Positions 5,916 to 6,303 of a DNA stretch of 6,303 nucleotides are shown in pieces; the stretch's first letter is position 1; each line of letters opens with the position of its first letter. The notes under the pieces are model-generated. The model made no database searches, was not told where the DNA came from, and saw only the letters and a list, made by a program, of their open reading frames with translations. The DNA is from Elusimicrobiota bacterium (GTDB lineage Bacteria; Omnitrophota; Gorgyraeia; Zapsychrales; Fredricksoniimonadaceae): positions 1 through 6,303 of the forward strand of contig JAAYZZ010000151.1 of assembly GCA_012514595.1 (NCBI GenBank), read 5' to 3'. A program made the position numbers and the translations under genes.

Positions 5916-6303
5916 TATTTCAATCTCTTCTTCCACTTCCGGATCTCGGCCTTGACCAGTGTCGGGTTCGTGGACCCTAGCGATCTCTTCCCTCTCACCG
6001 AGGCCTCGGCATTCAAAAGCTTCTTCACATCCTCGCCCAGGAGCGGCGAGAATTTCTTGAGCTCCTTCGCGCTCAGGCTCTTCAAGGAAACGCCCTTGTC
6101 CAGACACTCCCTGACCATGATGCCGACCGTGTCGTGCGCCTCGCGATAGGTCGCGCCCTTCTTCACCAGATAGTCGAGGACATCGACACTGAAGAAATAC
6201 TCAGCGTTCACACGCGCCTTGAGGAAATCCCGGTTGAGGGTGACCCCGCCAAAGACCTGGGCCATGATGGCGAGCATGTCCTCTACCGCCTCCACACAGG
6301 CAA
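5915..6303 (-). CDS. argH: Argininosuccinate lyase, C-terminal part (5' end outside window)
   Basis: The last 128 residues of argininosuccinate lyase, which splits argininosuccinate into arginine and fumarate in the final step of arginine synthesis. The visible part is the C-terminal helical domain: an opening helix with VEAVEDMLAIM and VTLNRD, then SVDVLDYLVKKGATYREAHDTVG, the family pattern of ADYLV..KG.PFREAH..VG, then LKSLSAKELKKFSPLLGEDV and SVRGKRSLGSTNPTLV near the end. The signature GSSxMPxKxNP and the catalytic residues lie upstream, outside the window, so completeness of the enzyme cannot be judged. The frame is open to the right edge. The TAG stop is formed by the first bases of a TAGGCAC heptamer of the following inverted repeat. 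It is probably the upstream neighbour in the same operon as lysA, though a 170-nt gap separates them. Confidence 0.93.
   Translation of the reverse strand, partial: ACVEAVEDMLAIMAQVFGGVTLNRDFLKARVNAEYFFSVDVLDYLVKKGATYREAHDTVGIMVRECLDKGVSLKSLSAKELKKFSPLLGEDVKKLLNAEASVRGKRSLGSTNPTLVKAEIRKWKKRLK

Noticed and set aside
4770..6149. 459-codon open frame on the plus strand across lysA, the gap and argH
   Set aside because: It is antisense to two clear genes, resembles no family I know, crosses the low-complexity repeat, and is expected from GC-rich antisense frames.

Overview
The window is a compact, GC-rich bacterial biosynthetic cluster. All seven genes lie on the minus strand, so transcription runs from high to low coordinates: argH (3' end only), lysA, dapF, dapA, dapB, an LL-diaminopimelate aminotransferase (dapL type), then folK fused in frame to the start of a methyltransferase and cut by the window edge. 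No convincing gene was found on the plus strand; the long plus-strand open frames mirror the minus-strand genes.

The five central genes cover the route from aspartate semialdehyde to lysine. DapA makes hydroxy-tetrahydrodipicolinate, DapB reduces it, DapL transaminates it directly to LL-diaminopimelate, DapF epimerises that to meso-diaminopimelate (also a peptidoglycan precursor), and LysA decarboxylates it to lysine. DapL explains why no dapD, dapC or dapE is seen. lysC and asd are not in the window. ArgH (arginine) upstream and FolK (folate) downstream make this a mixed anabolic operon.

The organism cannot be fixed from the sequence alone. A DapL-route cluster of the form argH-lysA-dapF-dapA-dapB-dapL-folK with high GC fits an uncultured lineage such as Candidatus Omnitrophota or a relative. 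This is a recollection-based inference, held weakly.

The unusual part lies between the genes. Every gap of 79 nt or more (argH-lysA, dapF-dapA, dapA-dapB, dapB-dapL) is almost filled by a long imperfect inverted repeat. It begins at or within 3 nt of the upstream stop codon and ends 12 to 20 nt before the next start codon, leaving room for the ribosome binding site. The arms are built from degenerate short units, with a different unit in different gaps: 7-mers TRGRCRC (dapB-dapL, and the outer arms of argH-lysA), 8-mers like AAGGTCAC (dapF-dapA), 9-mers like GCTAAGGTC (dapA-dapB), and GCGAAA-rich purine units (inner arms of argH-lysA). The same architecture with unrelated sequences is the main candidate for something undescribed. 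The two short gaps (23 and 13 nt) have none. The second notable feature is the FolK-methyltransferase fusion at the left edge.
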